Positions 6,330 through 13,717 of a stretch of DNA of 36,256 bases are shown here, piece after piece; position 1 is the stretch's first letter; every line of letters starts with the position of its first letter. The notes below the pieces were generated by a model. It was given only the letters and a program-made list of their open reading frames with translations, did no database searches and was not told the DNA's origin. Both the position numbers and the translations under genes were made by a program. Source of the DNA: a virus; IMG/VR virus record IMGVR_UViG_3300035670_000701, positions 1 through 36,256 of that record; one strand, 5' to 3'.

Positions 6330-6536
6330 ATGAACACTTTAAATACTTTGATCACCAGCATTAACGAGAACATTAAGACAAATACGGTCAAAGACCTCAT
6401 GTCTATTGGGCTGTCTCAAGATGAGGCTACGTCAATGTTAATTAAGTTTACCCCTAACTACCAGGAGCAAGCTGAATTGTTTGCCTCTTTTGGAGATGAG
6501 GACCTGACCGAAGTAGCATTTAATAGCGAATTCTGA
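6330..6536 (+). CDS. Lone plus-strand small acidic protein, 68 aa
   Basis: This is the only supported plus-strand gene in the window. The start at ATG 6330 has AAAGG eight bases upstream; an in-frame ATG at 6315 has no site. The product is acidic and helical, with an N-terminal helix (LNTLITSINENIK), a compact VKDLMSIGLSQDEATSMLIKF segment reminiscent of a three-helix UBA-like or DNA-mimic fold, and a very acidic C-terminus (FGDEDLTEV). Its codons are visibly richer in G and C than its neighbours. It has its own promoter region and a strong terminator, so it is an independent cassette. Function is unknown; an early host-takeover or anti-sigma protein is one hypothesis. Confidence 0.75.
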   Translation: MNTLNTLITSINENIKTNTVKDLMSIGLSQDEATSMLIKFTPNYQEQAELFASFGDEDLTEVAFNSEF

Positions 6537-6542
6537 TAAACC

Positions 6543-6585
6543 AAAAAAGAGGGGTAGTCTGCTGGTCGGACTACCCCTCTTTTTT
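6543..6585. terminator. Bidirectional rho-independent terminator
   Basis: A perfect 17-bp inverted repeat (6543-6559 with 6569-6585) encloses a 9-base loop. The arms carry GAGGGGTAGTC/GACTACCCCTC with six A residues outside on the left and six T on the right. It can therefore end both the plus-strand gene at 6330-6536 and the minus-strand Cas4-like gene, whose stop codon (6584-6586) overlaps its edge. Confidence 0.93.
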
Positions 6586-7381
6586 ATTTACCTATTTTAC
6601 TATTCCTGTAAACTCCAGTACCACAAGCTCCGGACTTAGCGTGATCGCAGTAGGAGCATATTCTTGTATTGGATGTTGGAAGATAGTTCACATCTTCAAC
6701 TATTTTTTTCATCTGATCAATAAGTTTAATCTTAACATTTTCTATATCTTCATATGAGAATGTGTGCCCCTTCCTTCTACCAGATCTTAAATAGTACAAT
6801 TCTGCATATACTTTTTTCTCAGGAAAAATCAATGATGCAGCTAGCGCATAGATTCCCAATTGTAAATTATTTGGTACTTCCTTACTTGAGACTTCCCATT
6901 TCCCAGTTTTATAATCTATAATGTGTACGATGTCACCTCGAACATCAACTCTATCTATAAAACCTCGTATAATATAAGAACCTATTATAAGCTCAAAGCC
7001 CATTTCTTTAGCAAATATATTAAACTTTTCTTCATGATGAGTATCAAAGAAGTCTTCTATTATTACAGACCCAGCGTCAAGTAAATCGGTTGATATTTGA
7101 TTGGAAGGATCATACTTAGGTATAGCTGACGCATACTCTGATTTTAGTTGATCTAGATCAAGCTGAGATTCATTATCTAATACATTTTCAAAGACTTCAT
7201 GGACTATATTACCCAGCACGGCTGCTGGGGAAAACTGTCTCGGCTCCTTTGAGATGTAACTATAAAAATATTTAGCTGCACATTGGTTGTAGGTATCTAT
7301 CCTTGAATAAGAAAAGTCTACTAAAGCTATTTTTTCTAAATCAGATAAATTATCGTAGTTTTTTACTTCAATTGATCTCAA
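6584..7381 (-). CDS. Cas4-like RecB-family exonuclease with iron-sulfur cysteines
   Basis: A 265-aa PD-(D/E)XK nuclease of the Cas4/AddB-like type. Residue C34 (YNQCAAKYFYS) and C242, C245 and C253 near the C-terminus (ICSYCDHAKSGAC) form the four-cysteine set that binds a [4Fe-4S] cluster in this family. The active site is intact: H61 (NIVHEVFE), D143 (GFIDRVD), D156-x-K158 (IIDYKTG) and Q174 (LQLGIYA). Expected role: processing DNA ends in phage recombination or replication. The start appears to be TTG at 7381 with GAGG eight bases upstream. A paralogous protein at 13699-14481 keeps the cysteines but not the active site. There is no CRISPR context. Confidence 0.87.
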   Translation of the reverse strand: MRSIEVKNYDNLSDLEKIALVDFSYSRIDTYNQCAAKYFYSYISKEPRQFSPAAVLGNIVHEVFENVLDNESQLDLDQLKSEYASAIPKYDPSNQISTDLLDAGSVIIEDFFDTHHEEKFNIFAKEMGFELIIGSYIIRGFIDRVDVRGDIVHIIDYKTGKWEVSSKEVPNNLQLGIYALAASLIFPEKKVYAELYYLRSGRRKGHTFSYEDIENVKIKLIDQMKKIVEDVNYLPTSNTRICSYCDHAKSGACGTGVYRNSKIGK

Positions 7382-7395
7382 AAAATTTCCTCACA

Positions 7396-7566
7396 TTAAT
7401 CATCCTTTTCGTTTGGATCGTACACAACCTTACCAGTTGGATCGTACTCGACTCCACATTCATCTATAGTATGGCCATTAACCTTATTTAAATACCAACC
7501 CTCACCAACTGAAACCCAACCTGAATTACCTATTTCCATAAAATCTGTTTCTAATCTTGGCCACAT
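7396..7566 (-). CDS. Small acidic protein, 56 aa
   Basis: A short ORF from ATG 7566 to TAA at 7396-7398, with GGAG nine bases upstream. It begins MWPRLETDFMEIGNSGWVSVGEG and ends in an acidic tail (DPNEKDD). The aromatic-rich core and a repeated YDPTGKVVYDP motif suggest a small beta fold. No family is recognised. It lies snugly between the 67-aa gene and the Cas4-like gene. Confidence 0.66.
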   Translation of the reverse strand: MWPRLETDFMEIGNSGWVSVGEGWYLNKVNGHTIDECGVEYDPTGKVVYDPNEKDD

Positions 7567-7577
7567 AATTTAATCTC

Positions 7578-7781
7578 CTAATCTATACTATGTAAATCTT
7601 CTATATTTATATAGTAATTAAGTAGTAGGAAAAGATCCTTCATTTCCTTTGGAGTAACAAAGAATCCTAATATTCCATTTTGTACATATACTTTTTCCAC
7701 ATCTAACGTATCACTATGTGCATACTCGGTTATTTTTATGTTACCTTTTGATATGGTTTGCATCTCGAAAAGATTATTCAT
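7578..7781 (-). CDS. Hypothetical protein, 67 aa
   Basis: Starts at ATG 7781 (MNNLFEMQTISKG) with GAGGAG five bases upstream; that site overlaps the stop of the preceding cysteine-rich gene, so the two are translationally coupled. A GTG two codons further upstream is less likely. The product alternates strands and a hydrophobic helix (KDLFLLLNYYINI). Function is unknown. Confidence 0.62.
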   Translation of the reverse strand: MNNLFEMQTISKGNIKITEYAHSDTLDVEKVYVQNGILGFFVTPKEMKDLFLLLNYYINIEDLHSID

Positions 7782-7783
7782 GT

Positions 7784-8149
7784 TCACTCCTCATATATAG
7801 TTATAGGGTTCCAGTTGGGGTCGTCCATCTTTTCTCTCATGTCCTTAACATAAGAATCCCAATCTCTTTCGTCTTCGGACTTCTTTTGATAATGGACTTC
7901 GCCCTTGAAAGGATTGCTCCTAAATTTAGTAATTATAAGTCTACCTTGCTGAGTTCTCCATCTAAGGACTCCATTTGCGCAATCACAGAAATCATCAGGA
8001 TGTGGATCTATTTTTCCAGATGGATCATATCTGCCGCTGCAGTCTCCACACTTTGCGTACTTTCCTTTATCTGCACATCTATTGCACGACTTACAGAACT
8101 TCCAACATGAACGAGTTGATGGATTTAAATATGTTCCATTAGCTGCCAT
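7784..8149 (-). CDS. Cysteine-rich zinc-binding-like protein, 121 aa
   Basis: Starts at ATG 8149, overlapping the end of the polymerase gene by 11 bases. The first 60 residues hold eight cysteines: C15, C19, C22 and C25 (SCWKFCKSCNRC), C34 and C37 (KCGDC), and C55 and C57 (FCDC), with nearby histidine. This looks like one or two zinc knuckles, comparable to DnaJ-type zinc repeats in layout only. The C-terminal half is charged and helical (EDERDWDSYVKDMREKM). Its overlap with the DnaE gene suggests a replication- or nucleic-acid-linked role, but no known family is recognised. Confidence 0.72.
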   Translation of the reverse strand: MAANGTYLNPSTRSCWKFCKSCNRCADKGKYAKCGDCSGRYDPSGKIDPHPDDFCDCANGVLRWRTQQGRLIITKFRSNPFKGEVHYQKKSEDERDWDSYVKDMREKMDDPNWNPITIYEE

Positions 8150-11100
8150 TAAAATTCTCCAATTCTATTAAAGAGTCTACCATTTCTTTAATCCTAGGTG
8201 CAGCAGTGGCGTTAAATCTATAGCTATATTTATGCTTATCTATAACAACCTCTGCATACACTGGTCTATCTCCAGGATTTGCTTTTATTATATCATATAT
8301 ACTTTGAATAACAGAAGGCTTAAAGTTATCCGGAAGTGAAAGAATTATTGATTTACCTTTATTTATTAAAGATGAATCCAACTTTTCCATAGAGGAAAAA
8401 TAGATTTTTACATCTGTAACTTCTCCATCTGATTCATTCATAACTGTACCGGAAACAATTATCATGTCCCCCTTTTTAAAGAAATCATCATTCATTTCCT
8501 TGGCGGAATTAGGAAAAACTATTACTTCAATATCTGAAGATATGTCTTCAATAATAACCTTAAACATTTTATTGCCTTTTTTGGTTATTATTTTTTTACA
8601 GTCAGATACTATTCCGCCAACTTTAACAAAAGAACCAGAGGACACTTCAGGTAAGTCTACTATTTCAAAATCAATCTTCTTTCTTAAGATATCCCATACT
8701 CCCATTACCGGATGAGAGGTAACATATATACCCAACTGAGATTTTTCATACTCTAAAGCCATCAGTTCTGCTACTCTAGAATAATCTTCTGAATAATTTA
8801 GTATAAGCTCATCAAACGCACCTGATTGAGCCAGGTTTTCTAGTGTACTTTTCTTAAGTACTATGGGATCACAATTCCTAAAAAAATCATACATTGAACC
8901 GTAAGTGTACCCATTTCTACTCTTTATTATTGCCTCAGCTACAGAATTACCTATTCCTGAGATGGCAGAGAAACCAAATATTATCTTATTATGACCCACT
9001 ACTCTGAAATCTATTTCAGACTTATTAATAGAGGGAGCTAACACTTCAACCCCTACCTTTCTACAGTCGGAAAGATATAGCGATTGCTTATCTTTATTAC
9101 CAACCACTGAACTCATCAGAGCGGCCATATATTCGACTGTATAGTTAGTTTTTAAATATGCTGTTATATAACTCACCATCGCATAGCTAGCGGCGTGTGC
9201 TCTGTTGAATCCATAGCCACCAAAGTACTCTATGTCTGAAAATATTTTATTAGCTAATGATTCATCTAGATCAGAATTAGACATGCATCCTTCTACGAAC
9301 TTTTTTCTCATAAGAGGAATTTTATCCATTAATTTTTTTCCAATAACTTTTCTTAGATCATCTGCCTCAGCTGAAGTAAACCCAGCCAACTCTCTAGATA
9401 CTGCCAAGACGTCTTCTTGATATAACATGATCCCTAAAGACGATTCTAAAACTTTTTTTAACTTTGGATGCTCGTATGTTACTTTACTTCTACCGTGTTT
9501 CCTATCTATATACTCCCTATCCATTCCAGAGCCCATTGGACCAGGTCTATGTAGGGATATCAGTGCCATAATATCCTCTATGCTTCTCGGCTGCATGGCC
9601 ATCATCATTTGTCTCATCGAGGAAGATTCCAACTGAAAGACTCCAATGGAATTACCTTTACATAATTCATCAAAAGTTGACCTATCATCAATTGGTATTT
9701 GATCAACTACAATCTCATGGTTTCTATTTTCCTTGACAAGTTTTATGCAGGAATCTATCACGCCAAGATTCCTTAATCCAAGGAAATCTATCTTAAGTAG
9801 ACCACACTGCTCAACTCTACCCATATCCCATTGGGTAACTATTGGGTTATCCTTACCCTTTTGCATTATAGGAAGGTAATCTGTGAGGGGACCTTTTGAA
9901 ATAACCACACCAGCTGCATGTATGCCTGTCTGTCTAACTATACCCTCAAGACCAAAGGCTGTATCTACAATTTCTTTTGAAATAGGATTGGAATTATATT
10001 CTTTGGCAAATTCATCCACATCCATGCACTCAGATAGGCTTTTGGAAATTCCAAGAATTGGAGCTGGAACAAGTTTTGATACCTTATCTCCTTCACTGAA
10101 GCTATAGCCCAGTGCTCTAGCGGAATCTCTTATAGACTGTCTGGCCCCAGTTTTATTAAATGTACATATATGTGCTACTCTGTCATCCCCATATTTTGAC
10201 CTAGCGTAGTCTATTACCTTATCCCTATATCTATCATCGAAGTCTAAATCTATGTCCGGCATTGATTTTCTTCCCTCAACAAGGAATCTTTCAAAGAGTA
10301 AACCAAATTTAATAGGATCTAGATTTGTTATGTTAAAGGCATAGGATAGAATACTGCCTGCGGCCGACCCCCTACCCCATCCAACCATAACCCCATTATC
10401 CTTTGCCCACTTAACAAGGTCAGAGACAACAAGAAAGTACTCAGGAAATCCCATTTCCTTTACTACCTTAATCTCATGATTTGCTCTATCAACTATTTCC
10501 TCAGGAAGGGGAGACCCATATCTTTCGACAAGGCCCTCCCAGGCCAATCTTTCGAAATAGTCATCTGAAGATTCATTAGTTGATATTGGGTAATTAGGGA
10601 AATGTAAATCTCCAAAACTTAAATTTACATCTACCATGTCACAAACATTCATGGTGTTTCTTAACCAATCCTCAGGAAAAACTTCTTCCATTTCAGAATA
10701 AGATTTGAGGTAGAAATTATCTCCATGAAAACAAAATCTATTTTCTGTATGTATGTTTGCATTTGTGGATACACATAACATTATGTCATGAGCCCTAGCA
10801 TCGTCTTTGTGAACATAATGGCAATCGCCACTGGGCACAATAGGGGCACCTATTGTATTGGCTATCCTTACAAGATCATTCATAACCTGCTTCTGTTCTT
10901 TAAGACCATGGTCATGAACTTCTATAAAATAATTGTCTTTACCAACAATATCTTGCATTTTTGCAGCAGACTTTAATGCGTAGTCATAATCACCCCTAAG
11001 TAATGCCTGAGCCACCTCACCATTCAGGCAACCAGATAGAACAATTAGTCCTTCACTATATTGACCTATAAGATCATGATCCACTCTAGGCTTAACATAA

Positions 11101-11471
11101 TACCCATCTATAAAAGACATTGACGATATCTTTATCAAATTATGATAGCCCGTATTATTTTTTGCAATTACTGTTAAGTGATATGGACCTCTTTGCTCCC
11201 ATTCATTTTTAGCTGGACCGGATCTTTCCTCTTCATCTTTGTCAAACCTAGTTTTTCTAGCCTGATAAAGCTCAGAGCCTAGTATAGGCTTTACGCCCAC
11301 TGCGGTGCCTGCGTCATAAAAGTCTAGCCATGAATGTATATTACCGTGATCAGTGGTAGCTATACCAGACATTCCTAATGATTTAGCTCTATCTAAATAC
11401 TTTTCAATATCTCCATGACCATCTAACATGGAATACACGGTATGATTATGTAAGTTCGTCCAGTTTTTCAT
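8139..11471 (-). CDS. dnaE: DNA polymerase III alpha subunit (DnaE-type replicative polymerase)
   Basis: An 1110-aa C-family replicative polymerase. The N-terminal PHP domain (about 1-270) keeps metal-binding candidates H8, H10, D17, D41-H42, H46, E67, H98, and D216/H218, so it may proofread. The palm carries GWGRGSAAGS (364-373) and catalytic D406 and D408 (PDIDLDFDD), with the third Asp at D562 (LKIDFLGLRNLG). Fingers and a helix-hairpin-helix region follow, with an OB-fold near 940-985 (VGGIVSDCKKIITKKGNKMFKV). Length is near that of bacterial DnaE. The ATG at 11471 overlaps the upstream stop (TAATG) and has AGAGGA before it. No separate clamp, clamp loader or epsilon subunit is encoded here, so host partners or genes outside the window are needed. 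Confidence 0.97.
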   Translation of the reverse strand: MKNWTNLHNHTVYSMLDGHGDIEKYLDRAKSLGMSGIATTDHGNIHSWLDFYDAGTAVGVKPILGSELYQARKTRFDKDEEERSGPAKNEWEQRGPYHLTVIAKNNTGYHNLIKISSMSFIDGYYVKPRVDHDLIGQYSEGLIVLSGCLNGEVAQALLRGDYDYALKSAAKMQDIVGKDNYFIEVHDHGLKEQKQVMNDLVRIANTIGAPIVPSGDCHYVHKDDARAHDIMLCVSTNANIHTENRFCFHGDNFYLKSYSEMEEVFPEDWLRNTMNVCDMVDVNLSFGDLHFPNYPISTNESSDDYFERLAWEGLVERYGSPLPEEIVDRANHEIKVVKEMGFPEYFLVVSDLVKWAKDNGVMVGWGRGSAAGSILSYAFNITNLDPIKFGLLFERFLVEGRKSMPDIDLDFDDRYRDKVIDYARSKYGDDRVAHICTFNKTGARQSIRDSARALGYSFSEGDKVSKLVPAPILGISKSLSECMDVDEFAKEYNSNPISKEIVDTAFGLEGIVRQTGIHAAGVVISKGPLTDYLPIMQKGKDNPIVTQWDMGRVEQCGLLKIDFLGLRNLGVIDSCIKLVKENRNHEIVVDQIPIDDRSTFDELCKGNSIGVFQLESSSMRQMMMAMQPRSIEDIMALISLHRPGPMGSGMDREYIDRKHGRSKVTYEHPKLKKVLESSLGIMLYQEDVLAVSRELAGFTSAEADDLRKVIGKKLMDKIPLMRKKFVEGCMSNSDLDESLANKIFSDIEYFGGYGFNRAHAASYAMVSYITAYLKTNYTVEYMAALMSSVVGNKDKQSLYLSDCRKVGVEVLAPSINKSEIDFRVVGHNKIIFGFSAISGIGNSVAEAIIKSRNGYTYGSMYDFFRNCDPIVLKKSTLENLAQSGAFDELILNYSEDYSRVAELMALEYEKSQLGIYVTSHPVMGVWDILRKKIDFEIVDLPEVSSGSFVKVGGIVSDCKKIITKKGNKMFKVIIEDISSDIEVIVFPNSAKEMNDDFFKKGDMIIVSGTVMNESDGEVTDVKIYFSSMEKLDSSLINKGKSIILSLPDNFKPSVIQSIYDIIKANPGDRPVYAEVVIDKHKYSYRFNATAAPRIKEMVDSLIELENFNGS

Positions 11472-11677
11472 TAAATTCCTCTACCACCGTCAGAGTCTTT
11501 CAACGCTGAATTTCTAGTTTCCCTATATGTAATTATAACAACACCACCACAGTATTTGCATGGGACTGGCTTCCCCTGCTGCGCAAATGGACTGTTATAC
11601 ATATAACTCTCTGGTTGATCAGAATGACATTCCGAACATACACCAATAACATCATCTGGGTTTTCTATTTTAGGCAT
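11471..11677 (-). CDS. Small zinc-ribbon protein, 68 aa
   Basis: Starts at ATG 11677 (MPKIENPDDVIGV), five bases after a full AGGAGGTGA ribosome binding site, one of the strongest in the window; an in-frame start at 11686 lies inside that site. Two CxxC pairs (CSECH and CKYCGG), 27 residues apart, form a treble-clef or zinc-ribbon. It sits between the primase (8-base overlap) and the polymerase (TAATG), and the strong site suggests a high level relative to them. It may be a primase or polymerase accessory factor, or a small transcription-type zinc ribbon. Confidence 0.72.
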   Translation of the reverse strand: MPKIENPDDVIGVCSECHSDQPESYMYNSPFAQQGKPVPCKYCGGVVIITYRETRNSALKDSDGGRGI

Positions 11678-12875
11678 CTGTCTCACCTCCTTTCTTTATG
11701 CTTACATATGCGAATCTTACAGGCGAAGGAGAAGAAAGCTCATCACTTTCGACATATCTATCTCCTATCTTCACCCATTTCTTTTTTTGATCTAAAGAAC
11801 AACTACCACAACCTACACCTACAGAATTTGCTCTTTCACAAGTATAAGGTCTTCCACCTATACCCAGCTGTCTTCTTCTTATCCAGTCATTAATGTGACT
11901 ACTACTTTTTTCATAATTATAATCATCACAATTACTTAGTATCCCATGTAAAAACTTAATCGAATCTTCTGTATAGCTTAAAATAGAGCATAAGAAAAGC
12001 CTAGCTTCATGCTCTAAAAAATGAGTATCTATTGCCTGTTGCCATAGATTTCTAACTGCTGGGCAACCCTCTATTAATCTCTTTGGTGTAAATTCTTTCG
12101 ATACTTCCTTATACTCCTTAAAGGCTGAAGAGCCATGTTTATTAAAGTACGATAAGAAATCTTTTGATCTTTCTTTTTCTATTTCTAAGTCATATATAAA
12201 TTCTCTAAACCACTGATTTGCTGTAGCATCGAATTGCTGATCATCTACATGATTCAATTGTCTATTTTCACAATACTTCTTGATAGAACCAATAGAATCA
12301 TTTAATATTTCATATGGAATTAAATTCTTATACAGTCCAGTATCCTGATGTATACTTCCCTCTAATCTCCACATTCTTCTTGCATCATAGACACTAAAGT
12401 CTAAGCTCCGCAATTGCAAGGATTCTCTTATTTTTGTGGCAACCCATCTAAATATATTTGGTAAATTGTTAGACGGGTTTATACCAAGAGTAACAGCCTC
12501 ACACTCTATGTGAAACCCTTTCTTCCCAGTAAAATATACTAAAACAGCTGACTTTGGTATTTTACTAATTAAGTAATTATAAAGCGATAAGCACTCTGCG
12601 TATGAAACTTCAATGTCATCTGAGTCTAGGTCAAAATATAAAGAACCCAATCTCACGGAGGATTCTATGTCAGGCTTATTATATCTCCATACAGAAGTAT
12701 ATAGTCCAATATTATTATTTAAATCTCTAAAATTATCTATATCTTCAATGGAATAAAATACTGGTAAGTCATTTTTTTTCTCCCTAATAACACGTGATAA
12801 AGAACTAATGTACTTAGCAACTTCTACGTATTTCCATTGCGACAAAAATTTTGACGATTCAGGAGATATATTCAT
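11670..12875 (-). CDS. DNA primase of the archaeo-eukaryotic (AEP) superfamily with PriL-like cysteine module
   Basis: A 401-aa primase predicted to make primers for the phage replicase. The AEP core shows D82-x-D84 (YFDLDSDD), the GKKGFHIE nucleotide-binding loop with H122, and the RRMWRLEGSIHQDTG segment with basic residues typical of the third motif. The C-terminal part (260-365) is helical and has C271 (EGCPAVRNL), C346, C356 and C359 (TCERANSVGVGCGSCS). This spacing resembles the iron-sulfur or zinc module of large primase subunits (PriL), an inference. It is a bacterial-virus system combining AEP primase, DnaB helicase and DnaE polymerase. AGGG lies about 10 bases before ATG 12875. Confidence 0.85.
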   Translation of the reverse strand: MNISPESSKFLSQWKYVEVAKYISSLSRVIREKKNDLPVFYSIEDIDNFRDLNNNIGLYTSVWRYNKPDIESSVRLGSLYFDLDSDDIEVSYAECLSLYNYLISKIPKSAVLVYFTGKKGFHIECEAVTLGINPSNNLPNIFRWVATKIRESLQLRSLDFSVYDARRMWRLEGSIHQDTGLYKNLIPYEILNDSIGSIKKYCENRQLNHVDDQQFDATANQWFREFIYDLEIEKERSKDFLSYFNKHGSSAFKEYKEVSKEFTPKRLIEGCPAVRNLWQQAIDTHFLEHEARLFLCSILSYTEDSIKFLHGILSNCDDYNYEKSSSHINDWIRRRQLGIGGRPYTCERANSVGVGCGSCSLDQKKKWVKIGDRYVESDELSSPSPVRFAYVSIKKGGETDA

Positions 12876-13050
12876 TTATATTAACCCTACTAGATTCTTT
12901 CTCTATACAAATAAGTTCTAATCTATTATTAGAATCCATATAACCCGAATTGGATCTATAATAAACTGACTCTTTAATTATACTCTCTATATTAGAGAGT
13001 ATCCAAATCCTTTTCTTCAACCTGTCTTCAGGGGATTCTCCATTTTTCAT
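12859..13050 (-). CDS. Small charged protein, 63 aa
   Basis: Starts at ATG 13050, overlapping the HD-domain gene by 23 bases, and overlaps the primase start by 17 bases. There is no clear Shine-Dalgarno, so translation probably depends on coupling. The product is helical and basic at the N-terminus (PEDRLKKRIWILSNIESIIKES), then acidic. No family is recognised. An inverted repeat (12980-13002) lies inside it. Confidence 0.5.
   Translation of the reverse strand: MKNGESPEDRLKKRIWILSNIESIIKESVYYRSNSGYMDSNNRLELICIEKESSRVNINEYIS
12980..13002. repeat. Perfect inverted repeat inside the small ORF upstream of the primase
   Basis: ATACTCTCTA (12980-12989) is followed by a 3-base loop and TAGAGAGTAT (12993-13002), a 10-bp perfect stem. 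It lies 105 bases upstream of the primase ATG. It has no U-tract on either strand, so it is not a standard terminator; an operator, RNA hairpin or chance palindrome are possible. Confidence 0.5.
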
Positions 13051-13717
13051 TAATTAACTCGCTATCGTTGATGTAGGTATGGATTTTACTTGCAACATTG
13101 TCCGATACATGAACAATGTAATCCAAATATGTTATGGGAAAAGTTTCTGGAACAGGTGACCATGGACCCAGGTGACACCTAACCAGTCTTAATATGGTAT
13201 TTATAGCCTCTTCAGAAACAAATAGACATGAAGAACAGTCATCACTACCGTACTCCTTATCGTGATCTATACACTTTGATATAAAAGCTCCAACAGTATA
13301 CGGGTGCATTGGATCATACTCAAAATTTTCAGAAGAAGAATTTTCTATTCCCTTAGTCACATCATGAAGAAGACAAGCTGCAATTACGACATCTCTTTCT
13401 TCATTAATGACAGAATGAGATTCACAAAGAGTATTAGCGACTCTAACTACTCTCTTGGTATGTAAAACGTTTCCACCTGTCCCATGCTCATCTGGTGGAT
13501 GATATTTACCAGAAAAACTAGAAGGTATAAACCAAAAAGATTTGGCTTTTAATAAGACTGATCTAACAAAAGACTTAATCGACTCATCTTCGATTAGTTC
13601 TATCTCATCAAGTAAGGGTTCTAATATCTCATTTTCATTATCATAAGACTGATTAGAGTCACTCTCTATTATGTGATCTAAAATACTTTTTTTTACCACT
13701 ACTTCCATCCTATCCAT
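13028..13717 (-). CDS. HD-superfamily phosphohydrolase
   Basis: A 229-aa metal-dependent phosphohydrolase. HD-domain residues appear in order: H86 (VLHTKRV), H118-D119 (LLHDVTKG), H138 (MHPY), H182 (CHLGPW) and D206 (VSDNVAS). That is a complete set for a two-metal HD-like centre. The HxPPDEHGTGGNVLHT lead-in and the CHLGPWSP motif resemble bacterial YhaM-type and HD nucleotidohydrolases. Possible substrates are nucleotides, oligonucleotides or RNA 3' ends; the sequence does not decide. It could serve dNTP control, such as the dUTP or dCTP removal step otherwise missing here. The start at 13717 overlaps the Cas4-like gene by 19 bases with no obvious ribosome binding site. Confidence 0.8.
   Translation of the reverse strand: MDRMEVVVKKSILDHIIESDSNQSYDNENEILEPLLDEIELIEDESIKSFVRSVLLKAKSFWFIPSSFSGKYHPPDEHGTGGNVLHTKRVVRVANTLCESHSVINEERDVVIAACLLHDVTKGIENSSSENFEYDPMHPYTVGAFISKCIDHDKEYGSDDCSSCLFVSEEAINTILRLVRCHLGPWSPVPETFPITYLDYIVHVSDNVASKIHTYINDSELINEKWRIP

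Noticed and set aside
6584-7381. Cas4 as sign of a CRISPR system
   Set aside because: No Cas1, Cas2 or repeat-spacer array is present; stand-alone Cas4-like nucleases are common in phages.
8464-10976. Several plus-strand ORFs of 60-83 codons opposite the DnaE gene
   Set aside because: They lie wholly in the antisense of a well-supported catalytic gene, have no ribosome binding sites, and show no domain-like composition.
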